Source: SIG636 sp045537905 (lineage in GTDB: Bacteria > Bacillota > Clostridia > Oscillospirales > CAG-382). Taken from it: a stretch of 64,000 nt of DNA. The stretch covers positions 1 to 64,000 of the forward strand of contig JAZSQJ010000038.1 in NCBI GenBank assembly GCA_045537905.1, read 5' to 3'. The notes under the pieces are model-generated. The model made no database searches, was not told the origin of the DNA, and saw nothing but the letters and a program-made list of their open reading frames with translations. Made by a program: the position numbers and the translations under genes. Below are positions 8,017 to 15,846 of the stretch, in pieces. Numbering within the stretch: the stretch's first letter is position 1; each line of letters begins with the position of its first letter.

Positions 8017-8046
8017 TTGACAATTTTCGGGGGGGGGTGATATAAT
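8017..8046 (+). promoter_or_regulatory. Sigma-A promoter with nine-G spacer tract
   Basis: TTGACA (8017-8022) and TATAAT (8041-8046) are perfect consensus hexamers, separated by 18 bases that contain a run of nine Gs (8029-8037). The gene at 8129 follows after a leader of about 75 bases. Slippage of the tract would change the spacing between the hexamers. Confidence 0.75.
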
Positions 8047-8128
8047 TTTAATAGAGGGAAAATTGTTTAACTTTTAGCTCACGGGAACTTGATTTTATGC
8101 AGTATAATAAAAGGAAAGGGGTAGTGCT

Positions 8129-8593
8129 ATGTATAGAGCAGAAGAAGGCAGAACAGACCTGAGAAGAAAAGAGCTGTTAAGCGCTATAATTATGCTTATA
8201 TCTACTGCTGTTTTGTCGCTTTTTATCTGGGCGACGGTATCCAGATACGGAGTGAGCGTGCCTTATGTGGGCGTGTACGTTTTGTGGTTTGCCCTTAGCG
8301 TTTATTTTACAAAAGCCTACCTGTTTTTAACGCCTCGCAAACGCTTTGGCACCGTGACTGATATAAAGGATTTCAAGGAAACTTATATTAGGAGCCACGG
8401 CGGAGCTAACGGCTTGGAAACGTATAGCGGGATGGGCGTTGTTGAATGTACCCTTGCTATCGCTTTTGATAACGGTAAGGAGGGAGACTTTGTTTTCGTT
8501 CACAAGGGCGACCTTAAAACACTTAAGGTTGGTGACCGTGTTGGAATCTTCCGTTTTCTTAGAATGCCTGTATGGGAAACCAACCCAAATTAA
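8129..8593 (+). CDS. Small membrane protein with C-terminal beta domain
   Basis: The product has 154 residues and starts at an ATG behind AAAGGGG. Two transmembrane segments (about residues 18-38 and 47-67) are followed by a soluble part with RFGTVTDIKDF, GVVECTLAIAFDNG and a DLKTLKVGDRVGIFRF ending. That ending is like the small beta-barrel found in DUF3592-type membrane proteins. No function can be stated. The gene is monocistronic or paired with the 25-codon ORF at 8623, and it lies behind the promoter whose spacer holds a G tract. Confidence 0.7.
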   Translation: MYRAEEGRTDLRRKELLSAIIMLISTAVLSLFIWATVSRYGVSVPYVGVYVLWFALSVYFTKAYLFLTPRKRFGTVTDIKDFKETYIRSHGGANGLETYSGMGVVECTLAIAFDNGKEGDFVFVHKGDLKTLKVGDRVGIFRFLRMPVWETNPN

Positions 8594-8622
8594 TGATGAA
8601 GCACAAACCGCCGAGGAGCTAA

Positions 8623-8700
8623 ATGTTCCGCCCCACCTGCGGTAAATACGACACCTGCGTTATGGTTGAAAACGAAGAGGACAAATACAAAAACGTTTAA
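8623..8700 (+). CDS. Possible 25-residue peptide
   Basis: ATG at 8623 follows GAGGAG (8613-8618) and gives MFRPTCGKYDTCVMVENEED then KYKNV. The TCGK start recalls the N-terminus of zinc-ribbon proteins, so it could be a remnant or a genuine small protein. Only one Cys pair is present. Confidence 0.25.
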   Translation: MFRPTCGKYDTCVMVENEEDKYKNV

Positions 8701-8710
8701 TAAGCAAAAA

Positions 8711-8744
8711 AGCCGAAGCGCCTGAAACAACAGGAACTTCGGCT
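8711..8744 (-). terminator. Hairpin, terminator-like on the minus strand
   Basis: AGCCGAAG (8711-8718) pairs with CTTCGGCT (8737-8744), and CCTG/CAGG forms an inner stem. Reading leftward, the stem is followed by six Ts (AAAAAA at 8706-8711 on the plus strand), so it should stop minus-strand transcripts best. No minus-strand gene is evident to its right. The rest of 8745-8984 holds no gene. Confidence 0.5.
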
Positions 8745-8984
8745 TCAGACTGCGGACTTTTAGCTTTGTAAGCGGTCTGAATGCCTTTCGTTGTAAAACG
8801 GGAGGTGTTTTTTTGTAAGAATGGATTTATCGTAAGCGATTTTTGGTTTTTGTATTTACTTGACAATTATTTTATGATAAAATAAACGCAGTACGTTTGT
8901 ATAACTACTTATATAGCATCGAAAATCGAAGATATATCCTATAAGGATTTACCTTTATAATCCAAAAGCAAAGGAGGTGTGGTT

Positions 8985-9533
8985 TTGAAAGACAATCCCA
9001 AGCCAAGCTTTATTTTAACCAATGACCAAAGGGAGTTTATAGAGAATTTGTTGACAAAAAACGAATCAGCTATAAAACATATGATTCGGAAAACTCTTGG
9101 AGATAAGCACGGGCATTTGATTGAGGAGTGTATTAGTGAGCTGTGTTTGCTTATGTGCGAAAAAATATCTGTACTTGAGGCTCATCCCAATCCGGCGGCT
9201 TGGGTTATAGTTTCTGCAAAGCTAACGGCGTTTACGGTGATAAATAACAATAAAAAGGGCGCTAACTCCTTTCCGTTAGAGCAAGCCAAGATAATCGGGC
9301 CCGATGCAACCTTTGAAGAGGCTTTGTATAGCATTTGGCTACAAAATGGCACTCCGCAAAAGCTTTTAGATACGCTGACCAAGCGTGAAAAGCAAATATA
9401 TCAGAGTTTATATATAGAAAAGAAAACTGCAGAAGCCACAGCAAGGGAGCTTGGTTTAACTCCCAGCACGGTCAGAAACGTTAAGAAAACCATAAAAGAT
9501 AAGATTTTAGATCAAATAAAGAAAAATATTTGA
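8985..9533 (+). CDS. RNA polymerase sigma factor, sigma-70/ECF-like
   Basis: TTG at 8985 lies 7 bases after GGAGG (8973-8977). The in-frame GTG at 8979 is too close to that site. The product has 182 residues. The C-terminal 55 residues form a clear region-4 helix-turn-helix (LTKREKQIYQSLYIEKKTAE, then ATARELGLTPSTVRNVKKTI). The N-terminal two thirds are a divergent region 2 (AWVIVSAKLTAFTVINNNKK). It is followed 66 bases on by a membrane protein with the layout of an anti-sigma factor. The motif shared by the promoters at 9552 and 11302 is the likely target. Confidence 0.75.
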   Translation: MKDNPKPSFILTNDQREFIENLLTKNESAIKHMIRKTLGDKHGHLIEECISELCLLMCEKISVLEAHPNPAAWVIVSAKLTAFTVINNNKKGANSFPLEQAKIIGPDATFEEALYSIWLQNGTPQKLLDTLTKREKQIYQSLYIEKKTAEATARELGLTPSTVRNVKKTIKDKILDQIKKNI

Positions 9534-9551
9534 AAAAATAAAAAAATTTTC

Positions 9552-9575
9552 TAGACGTTTTCCGTGTTTTGTACA
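9552..9575 (+). promoter_or_regulatory. Probable alternative-sigma promoter of the anti-sigma operon
   Basis: TAGACGTTT (9552-9560), then CC and TACA (9572-9575), is the same arrangement and exact spacing as at 11302-11325. It lies 25 bases before the ATG at 9600. It does not resemble a sigma-A promoter. Confidence 0.55.
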
Positions 9576-9599
9576 TATTAATAAGTGAGGAGGGATTTA

Positions 9600-10430
9600 A
9601 TGGATAAAAAAGAACTTGAAAACCTTACGCTTGGTGAGATAAGAGCTATGCTTGCCGCCGGCGACCTTGCTTTGCAAGACTTAGACACGGCTACCCTGGA
9701 AAAGCTTGTGGACAGTGAGACTGATATGCTTTGTTTGGGAGAGGGCGACGTTGATTTTATAAGCGAATGCGCGGAGATACTCAGTGAGAGACAAACGGAC
9801 ATAATGTCTCACGAGGACTTTATGGCGATTGTTAACAAGACCTTGGAGAAACACACCGTACCTGCACGCAAGCGTTTTGGTATGAAGCGTGCCCTTATAA
9901 TAGCGGCGGCTGTTGCTACGCTTATAATCGGCGGCACCGTGGTTGCCTCTGCCCTTGGGTTTAATTTGTTTGATTATATCGGCAAAATGGCTATGTCTTC
10001 CGATGGAACCAAGTATAACGAGGGCGATTACACCTTCTTCAATCAGGGCGAAGCCAGAGAATACGCAACGATAAAAGAAGCAGTAGAAAAAGAAAGCTTA
10101 AATATTATGTATCCCGCATCCTTCCCTGAGGGTATTACGTTTGACAGCGTGAAAGTAACCAACAGTTACAGAGGCGGTAAGTGGATATTTATAGGCTCTG
10201 ATAAAGACGAAGTAAATATATTAATTGAGACGGAGCTTTTGCCTACCGAGGGTGCCTTTGAGACCGAAGACCTTTATATGCACGGTGGCGTTGGATATGT
10301 TATGCATAAACCTACAGCCTATGAATACGGAGCCTACACCAACGTTGATAACTGTGGATATACTATACAGGCAAATGAATACGAGGACTTGATTTATATA
10401 ATTGAAAATATGGAGGAGTATAAACAATGA
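9600..10430 (+). CDS. Probable membrane-bound anti-sigma factor, DUF4367-like
   Basis: The 276-residue protein starts at an ATG behind GGAGGG (9589-9594). It has a cytoplasmic acidic N-terminus of about 95 residues (EIRAMLAAGDLALQDLDTAT), one transmembrane segment (RALIIAAAVATLIIGGTVVA) and an outer C-terminal domain with SLNIMYPASFPEGITFDSV. That domain recalls the DUF4367 part of clostridial anti-sigma proteins. It lies directly after the sigma gene, the usual pairing for an ECF system. I infer that it holds the sigma factor at the membrane until an outside signal arrives. It overlaps the next gene by 4 bases (ATGA). Confidence 0.65.
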   Translation: MDKKELENLTLGEIRAMLAAGDLALQDLDTATLEKLVDSETDMLCLGEGDVDFISECAEILSERQTDIMSHEDFMAIVNKTLEKHTVPARKRFGMKRALIIAAAVATLIIGGTVVASALGFNLFDYIGKMAMSSDGTKYNEGDYTFFNQGEAREYATIKEAVEKESLNIMYPASFPEGITFDSVKVTNSYRGGKWIFIGSDKDEVNILIETELLPTEGAFETEDLYMHGGVGYVMHKPTAYEYGAYTNVDNCGYTIQANEYEDLIYIIENMEEYKQ

Positions 10431-10831
10431 AGAGAATAGTTAACGTTTTATTATGTGTGATTTTACTTATGACGGCAGGCTTTGCCGTTTCTGCCACAGG
10501 TGATAACGGCGTTTATAATTATGAGATAAACGGTGAAGAATACACGGTTAGCTTTGAGGATGAAAGCCTTTCTGCCGATACCAAGCAAATTATTGCAGAA
10601 AGCCTTGTGGGACTTAGAGACGGTTCCGCACAGACCTACGGCTTGGGCTGCACCCTTTTCGGCCACGACTATATTACAAAGCAGGTTTCGGTTATTCATC
10701 ATAAGGTAAGAACTATTGTGCCCAGATGCGATTTGAAACTATACAATGTTACTATTTGCGAGGACTGCGATTATATCAAGTCACAAACTCTTTATTCTAC
10801 TAATTCGATTGACTGCTGCCCCAAGGACTAA
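10427..10831 (+). CDS. Secreted cysteine-containing protein
   Basis: The 134-residue protein has a signal peptide (residues 1-22, ending AVSATG). The mature part has CTLFGHDY, VPRCDLKLY, CEDCDY and a C-terminal DCCPKD. These six Cys could form disulfides or bind metal. It overlaps the anti-sigma gene by ATGA, so the two are translationally coupled and it probably belongs to the same signalling unit. I recall similar LFGHD-containing secreted proteins in gut clostridia but know no function. Confidence 0.6.
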   Translation: MKRIVNVLLCVILLMTAGFAVSATGDNGVYNYEINGEEYTVSFEDESLSADTKQIIAESLVGLRDGSAQTYGLGCTLFGHDYITKQVSVIHHKVRTIVPRCDLKLYNVTICEDCDYIKSQTLYSTNSIDCCPKD

Positions 10832-10856
10832 TTGAAATACATAATGCGAGGATACT

Positions 10857-11237
10857 ATGAAGCTTAAGACTGCTTTTTTACTGCTTCTTGTTGCCGCCCT
10901 TTGCTTTACCGCCTGCGGCGGTGAGGCAAAACGCCCTACCGATTACCCAAACACCACCTGGAGATGCGATGATGGCAACATCACCTTTTCCGTCAGTGCC
11001 GACGGCAAGGTAGAAAACGCCTCTCTCGTGGGCGCAAAAGGCGATGCAGTAAAGCTAAGCGTAGTTTTTTCCGACGTTGCGGAGAAAACAGCTTCCTTTT
11101 ACAGCGAGGACGGAAAAGAGCTTTACTTTTCCGGAAGCTGTGTGTTTGAAAAGGATTCTTTTACCCTTACGGTAAAGGATATCTATAACAACAGCTTTTC
11201 TCACCTGCCGCCTATGCTCATTTTTTCAAGCAAATAA
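10857..11237 (+). CDS. Small lipoprotein
   Basis: The product has 126 residues and starts at an ATG behind GCGAGG. The signal peptide ends in the lipobox FTA-C (Cys20). The mature part is beta-rich (TWRCDDGNITFSVSADGKVE, DSFTLTVKDIY) and looks like a single small sandwich domain. It is the last gene of the sigma/anti-sigma operon (25 bases after the previous stop). The family is unknown. Confidence 0.6.
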   Translation: MKLKTAFLLLLVAALCFTACGGEAKRPTDYPNTTWRCDDGNITFSVSADGKVENASLVGAKGDAVKLSVVFSDVAEKTASFYSEDGKELYFSGSCVFEKDSFTLTVKDIYNNSFSHLPPMLIFSSK

Positions 11238-11268
11238 TTTCAAAATCCACCACCTCCCTCCTCAAAGT

Positions 11269-11325
11269 TGTAAACAAATTGTAAACACGATAAAATTTAT
11301 TTAGACGTTTCCCCCTTTTTATACA
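11269..11325 (+). promoter_or_regulatory. Second alternative-sigma promoter with upstream direct repeats
   Basis: TAGACGTTT (11302-11310) and TACA (11322-11325) repeat the motif at 9552-9575 with identical 20-base offset. Two direct copies of TTGTAAACA (11269-11277, 11280-11288) lie one helical turn apart just upstream and could bind a regulator. The only gene downstream is the dockerin operon at 11564. Confidence 0.5.
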
Positions 11326-11363
11326 CTTATAGGGTGAAGACCGAAAAAATGCCGTGTTGTAAA

Positions 11364-11394
11364 GGAATCGGTTTTTCAAAAATCGGTTCCTTTT
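11364..11394 (+). terminator. Leader hairpin followed by T tract (possible attenuator)
   Basis: GGAATCGG...TCGGTTCC (11364-11390) forms a stem followed by TTTT, about 35 bases after the expected transcription start and 170 bases before the first ATG. An outer pairing CCGAAAA (11341-11347) with TTTTCGG (11401-11407) could compete with it. Confidence 0.4.
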
Positions 11395-11563
11395 CGCTTA
11401 TTTTCGGCAAAAATCTATAAGGGGTGCGGATGCAATGAAAATGTTAAAAATTCAAAACAAGGGATGGTTTTGCAAGAGTTGAGTAAAGATGCTGCTACAA
11501 CGGCGGCACTTAAACTGAGTTAGGAAAAATAAGTGTTTATTTGTTATTTTAGGAGGCGTATGT

Positions 11564-13762
11564 ATGTATATCAAGAACAAACTTTTTAGCAAGACATTTG
11601 CTCTATTGCTTTGTATCGTTTTTGCTTTTTCCTGTACAACATCACACAGCATTAACGCAAGCAGTACAGATTTGGAGCAAGACTGGCGTAGCAAAATTGA
11701 TGAGGAGCTTTGGGCAGTAATGCAAACAAAAGCTGACGACGATTTAATTTCTGTGTACCTTTGGCTTGATGACGGTGCAACTTGGGAAAAGTTCGAAAAA
11801 ATCATGTGCGAAGAAAAGAATATGGATCCTGCAGTATATGAGGACAGAGACAGATTTAATGCCGAAATTGTACCAAGTTTAGCTATGTCTTTCCAAAACG
11901 ACGAAATAAAAGATATTACAAAATCGGGAATCGACATTAACAAAAGTCTTGAGGACAAAATATATAATGTTAACAACAAATACCGAGAAACAAAATTAAA
12001 AGTTCTTAAGCAAGTTTTTACCCAATCAAATGAAGAATTTTTAGACTTATATGTTGATACTATTAACAGAAAAGTAGAATATAAAGGTAAAGTAACTGCT
12101 ACACTTGTAGTGGATGCGACAAAAAAAGAAATTGTTGAATATGCGAAACTTAAAGAGGTTAACGACATTTCATTTAATGCACCTGCGGAATTAGTAGAGG
12201 CGGAAGATCCTGCTTTGTATCAAATTCACGCAGACACAGTAACAGGCACAAAAAGCTCTCGTTATAACGACGGAACAGGTTACAAGGGGCAAAATGTAAA
12301 AATAGGTATAATCGAACCAGGGGTTTACGATGCAACCCATCCGCAATTGCTCAATCTTCCTGAAGAAAGGTTACGCATTTTGGATAACGCAGGTGACAAC
12401 GGAGCTCCGTTAAACAAAGGAGTAAGCCTCCATGCAACAAAAGTGACAAGCTTAATCGTTGGACAACCTATTACTATAGGCGGAAAAACATATGAGGGAA
12501 TAGTTCCTATGGCATCTGTGATTTTAACGCCCATATCCAGCTCCAAGACCTTGTACAATGCAATACTTTCATTAACAGAAGAAGGGTGTTCGGTGATAAA
12601 CATTAGCGCAGGTTATCGTGTAGAGAGTGATGCAGCAAAATATTCGTACATAGACCGAGAAGTTGACAGAATTCTAGCTTCCAACGATGTAGTGGTTGTC
12701 AATGCGGCAGGTAATATCCGCAATTATCCAGATTCAAACGAATTAGATCCTAATACGATAAATTTAATAAGTCCCAGCAAGGCGTTGAATGTTATATGTG
12801 TCGGCAACGCTTATACTAAAAATTCTGCTACAAGCACCTTGCCTTCACCGTATAAAATGCTAAGCGGGTCAAGTTATATTGAAGCCGACTATGTTCCGAA
12901 CAAACCCGACATTTCTGCTCCCGGTTGTAATATTTCCTATGTAACTTCAAGCCTTACTATCAGCCCAAGTCACGGGACGAGCCTATCCGCACCGAACGTT
13001 ACCGGCGTTGTGGCACAAATGTTTGAGGCTAATCCAGATATAACTCCCCAAGAAGCAAAAAATATACTGTTAGCCAGTGCGGATTACAGCAAAATCAATC
13101 CCGACAGAGACGATACTGAACACTACTATTGTGTTGATGATGTGAACATTGGTAGTTACCTAAGAGAAGTAAGCGGTGCGGGCTTAGTTAACGCAGCAAG
13201 GGCGGTAAACGCTGCGAAAAATCTAGGCTCCGGTACACAACTTTTCAATTTAACCGAAAGCAATTCCGTTGTTGAAATGACACTGGGACAATTGAATCAA
13301 GGCGAAAGAGTTCGAATTTTGATGACATTTTACAAAACTCGTGATAGTCTTATCACATCGGTAAACGATTTTGATAATGTTGACCTTTCACTTTTGAAAA
13401 CTTCGTCTTATTCTGTAATAAGCTCTTCTGCCTCTCCCGTCAATAATATAGAAATTATTGAGTATACTGTACCAAGCGGAGAAACAGGAAATTATCATTA
13501 CAAGCTGAATGCAAGCAGGATTGTTTCGGCAAGTATTCCTGTTTGTGTAACTTGGATCAAGTGGAGGCCGGGCGACGCAAACCTTAATGGTGTTACCAAT
13601 AATTTAGATGCAGGTTTTATATTACAATATGATTCAGGCGTTGTCGAACTAACTCCCGAGCAATTTTTCATTGCCGATGTAAACAAAGACGGTAAAGTTA
13701 ATAATATTGATTCTACATTGGTTTTGCAATACGATTCGGGTTTAGATATCACACTTCAATAA
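11564..13762 (+). CDS. Secreted subtilisin-like (S8) protein with C-terminal dockerin, altered triad
   Basis: The 732-residue protein starts at the ATG 7 bases after AGGAGG (11551-11556). It has a signal peptide (residues 1-32), a propeptide-like domain to about residue 210, an S8 domain from about 235 to 550 and a type-I-like dockerin (two NN-L/I-DA... calcium loops) at about 668-728. The His (H290, GVSLHATKV) and Ser (S473, HGTSLSAP) of the triad are present. The Asp position reads IGIIEPGVYD, with Glu251 in place of the usual Asp of the DTG/DSG motif. It may be a low-activity or inactive protease. It heads a four-gene dockerin operon and should dock on a cohesin scaffold outside the cell. 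Confidence 0.85.
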   Translation: MYIKNKLFSKTFALLLCIVFAFSCTTSHSINASSTDLEQDWRSKIDEELWAVMQTKADDDLISVYLWLDDGATWEKFEKIMCEEKNMDPAVYEDRDRFNAEIVPSLAMSFQNDEIKDITKSGIDINKSLEDKIYNVNNKYRETKLKVLKQVFTQSNEEFLDLYVDTINRKVEYKGKVTATLVVDATKKEIVEYAKLKEVNDISFNAPAELVEAEDPALYQIHADTVTGTKSSRYNDGTGYKGQNVKIGIIEPGVYDATHPQLLNLPEERLRILDNAGDNGAPLNKGVSLHATKVTSLIVGQPITIGGKTYEGIVPMASVILTPISSSKTLYNAILSLTEEGCSVINISAGYRVESDAAKYSYIDREVDRILASNDVVVVNAAGNIRNYPDSNELDPNTINLISPSKALNVICVGNAYTKNSATSTLPSPYKMLSGSSYIEADYVPNKPDISAPGCNISYVTSSLTISPSHGTSLSAPNVTGVVAQMFEANPDITPQEAKNILLASADYSKINPDRDDTEHYYCVDDVNIGSYLREVSGAGLVNAARAVNAAKNLGSGTQLFNLTESNSVVEMTLGQLNQGERVRILMTFYKTRDSLITSVNDFDNVDLSLLKTSSYSVISSSASPVNNIEIIEYTVPSGETGNYHYKLNASRIVSASIPVCVTWIKWRPGDANLNGVTNNLDAGFILQYDSGVVELTPEQFFIADVNKDGKVNNIDSTLVLQYDSGLDITLQ

Positions 13763-13794
13763 TATTTTTCTTGCACACGAAGGAGGAAACGATA

Positions 13795-14592
13795 ATGAAA
13801 AGAATTATAGCTATTTTAACAACCGTATTTATACTTATAGGCATTTGGGTTTTACCCACCACCGCTACAGACACAGCACCGTGGAGCGACAAGATCGAGG
13901 CAGAGCTTCTGGAAAAAATGGAGTCTATGACTGAGGACGAATTGGTATCTATTTATATTTGGCGCAACGGAGGGGAATATGAAGCCATAACACGCGTTTT
14001 GCGTGAAGACTATAATATGGACCCTGCCGTGTACGAGGATAGCAACGCTTTCAAAGCTCAAGTTGCTCCCGCCATAGAAGAGGCTGTACGCATCGAGCTT
14101 GCAGGTCAAGGCTTGTCGGAAGAGGATATAAACACGAAAATCGACGAAGAAATATACAAGGAAAAGGAGAACTACAGAGCTACAAAGCTTCTTGTCTATA
14201 AGTCGATCTATAAAGAATCAAACGATAAATTCTTGGCTACCTATGTTGATACCGAAAACCGCAGGGTCGAGTATGTAGGCGCAGTTACAGGTACTATTAT
14301 ATTGGATGCCACAAAGGAAGAAATAATAAAATACGCCAACGCCGAAACAGTGACTGATATATCTTGGAATCTCGGCGGCAGGTTAGATGAAGGCATCTCC
14401 GGTGACGAGGTGTTCGTGGGCGATGTAAACGGCGACGGAGAGGTTAATAATCTCGACGCTTCTACCGTGCTCAAATACGATGCGGCTATAATAGACGGTA
14501 TAGATACCGATTTGGCAGATTATAACGGCGACGGAGCTGTTAATAACCTTGATGCTGCTGCTATACTTAAATACGATGCAGGACTGATATAA
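13795..14592 (+). CDS. Free-standing protease-propeptide-like protein with dockerin
   Basis: The ATG at 13795 follows AGGAGGAAAC and the product has 265 residues. After the signal peptide it repeats the N-terminal domain of the preceding S8 protein: compare DELVSIYIWRNGG, NMDPAVYED and VDTENRRVEYVGAVTGTIIL with the matching blocks there. A dockerin follows directly (VGDVNGDGEVNNLDASTVLK plus a second loop), with no peptidase domain between them. It may act as a separate inhibitor or folding helper of a dockerin-tagged protease. That role is inferred from the domain swap, while the homology is visible by eye. Confidence 0.8.
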   Translation: MKRIIAILTTVFILIGIWVLPTTATDTAPWSDKIEAELLEKMESMTEDELVSIYIWRNGGEYEAITRVLREDYNMDPAVYEDSNAFKAQVAPAIEEAVRIELAGQGLSEEDINTKIDEEIYKEKENYRATKLLVYKSIYKESNDKFLATYVDTENRRVEYVGAVTGTIILDATKEEIIKYANAETVTDISWNLGGRLDEGISGDEVFVGDVNGDGEVNNLDASTVLKYDAAIIDGIDTDLADYNGDGAVNNLDAAAILKYDAGLI

Positions 14593-14615
14593 GCTCTTGA
14601 AAAGGAAAAAGTATT

Positions 14616-15797
14616 ATGAAAAGAATTATAGCGATACTTTTATGCTGGCTGTTGACTGTAAACCTTGGATTTTTGTACTTTAACGGCTTGTTTATCACAA
14701 AGGCTTCCGCTGATGACGAAACGAGTGATTACAGTGAAAAAAGCATCATCGTAAAGCTTGAGACATCTATGGAAACCAATTTTGATACACAGGATTTTCC
14801 CGAGGTGGAATGTTCTGCTGTACACATTCTGAAAAAAACAATTGTTGACGGAACATATTGCTATACTCTAATTTTAGATATCTCTGAAAACTGTGATGTT
14901 GATGAAGCTATATCGGCGCTTTCGGAAAATTCTTTGGTAACAAGTGCTTCTACAAATCACTACAAAAACAACTATGAAAAGGATATTTATATGAGACTAT
15001 CCGAGGAGACTGTTTATGTTTCTCTCGGTGGTAAAACTGAGCTTGCTATTGAAAGCTATGACTCGGAAGTTTACACCTCCTCGTGGAGAGGTATTGCGTT
15101 TTCCGTTGACCCGAATGTGATTGACGAAGACGCTTTTACAGAAGAGACATTTGCCCAACAGGGGATATGGCATTTTTGGCCTCACATTGATGTTTTTGGA
15201 GAAGAAATACTGATAGACCGCCCCTCGGGACTTCAAGCAACAAAAAGTGAAAGCCATTTGTATTACGGTGAAGTAGATCTAACGAGCGACGTTTTTTACA
15301 ACTATGGATATGTAAAGGCGGCGGATGCGCTGTCACGCCTTGAAGGTATAAAAACTGTATATATTTTTGATGATTTGTTTATAGGCGGCCCTGGCGGTGC
15401 AATAGATTATTACTTTGAAGAAATATGGCAAAGCAACAATACTGATATCGCAAGCGTGTCCACCTATGGAGGAACTACAAGTTCCTCAACAGGCGACGTT
15501 TATAACAAAACTGCTGTAATTTCAGGCATTACAGAAGGTGAAACTTCCGTTACGGTTATACGCAAAGGTGAATACGGTTGGGTAAAACAGGTGTGCAAGG
15601 TGTGCGTTTTTGCCCCCTGCGATGTAAACGGTGACGGTATATGCAATAATTTGGATGCAACGGCGATATTAAAATACGATGCCGGAATTGATGAACTGCC
15701 CGAAGAAAGCGCCGGCGATTTCGACTTGAACGACGATGGCAAGGTTAATAACCTTGATGCTACGATGATGCTTAAATACGATGCAGGACTTATATAG
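14616..15797 (+). CDS. Secreted dockerin protein with inhibitor-I9-like N-terminus
   Basis: The product has 393 residues with a signal peptide ending TKASA. Residues 40-120 (EKSIIVKLETSMETNF, CDVDEAISALSENSLVTSAS) look like the fungalysin/subtilisin propeptide (I9-like) fold. A middle region and an Ig-like stretch with SGITEGETSVTVIRKGEYGW follow, in the Big_2 style. A dockerin ends the chain (CDVNGDGICNNLDATAILKY and DLNDDGKVNNLDATMMLKYD). It begins 23 bases after the previous gene in the same operon. No catalytic motif is visible. Confidence 0.7.
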   Translation: MKRIIAILLCWLLTVNLGFLYFNGLFITKASADDETSDYSEKSIIVKLETSMETNFDTQDFPEVECSAVHILKKTIVDGTYCYTLILDISENCDVDEAISALSENSLVTSASTNHYKNNYEKDIYMRLSEETVYVSLGGKTELAIESYDSEVYTSSWRGIAFSVDPNVIDEDAFTEETFAQQGIWHFWPHIDVFGEEILIDRPSGLQATKSESHLYYGEVDLTSDVFYNYGYVKAADALSRLEGIKTVYIFDDLFIGGPGGAIDYYFEEIWQSNNTDIASVSTYGGTTSSSTGDVYNKTAVISGITEGETSVTVIRKGEYGWVKQVCKVCVFAPCDVNGDGICNNLDATAILKYDAGIDELPEESAGDFDLNDDGKVNNLDATMMLKYDAGLI

Positions 15798-15846
15798 TTT
15801 AAGGAGGAAGAAATAAGCTTATTATCTGTTAAAGGAGGAAAAGATT

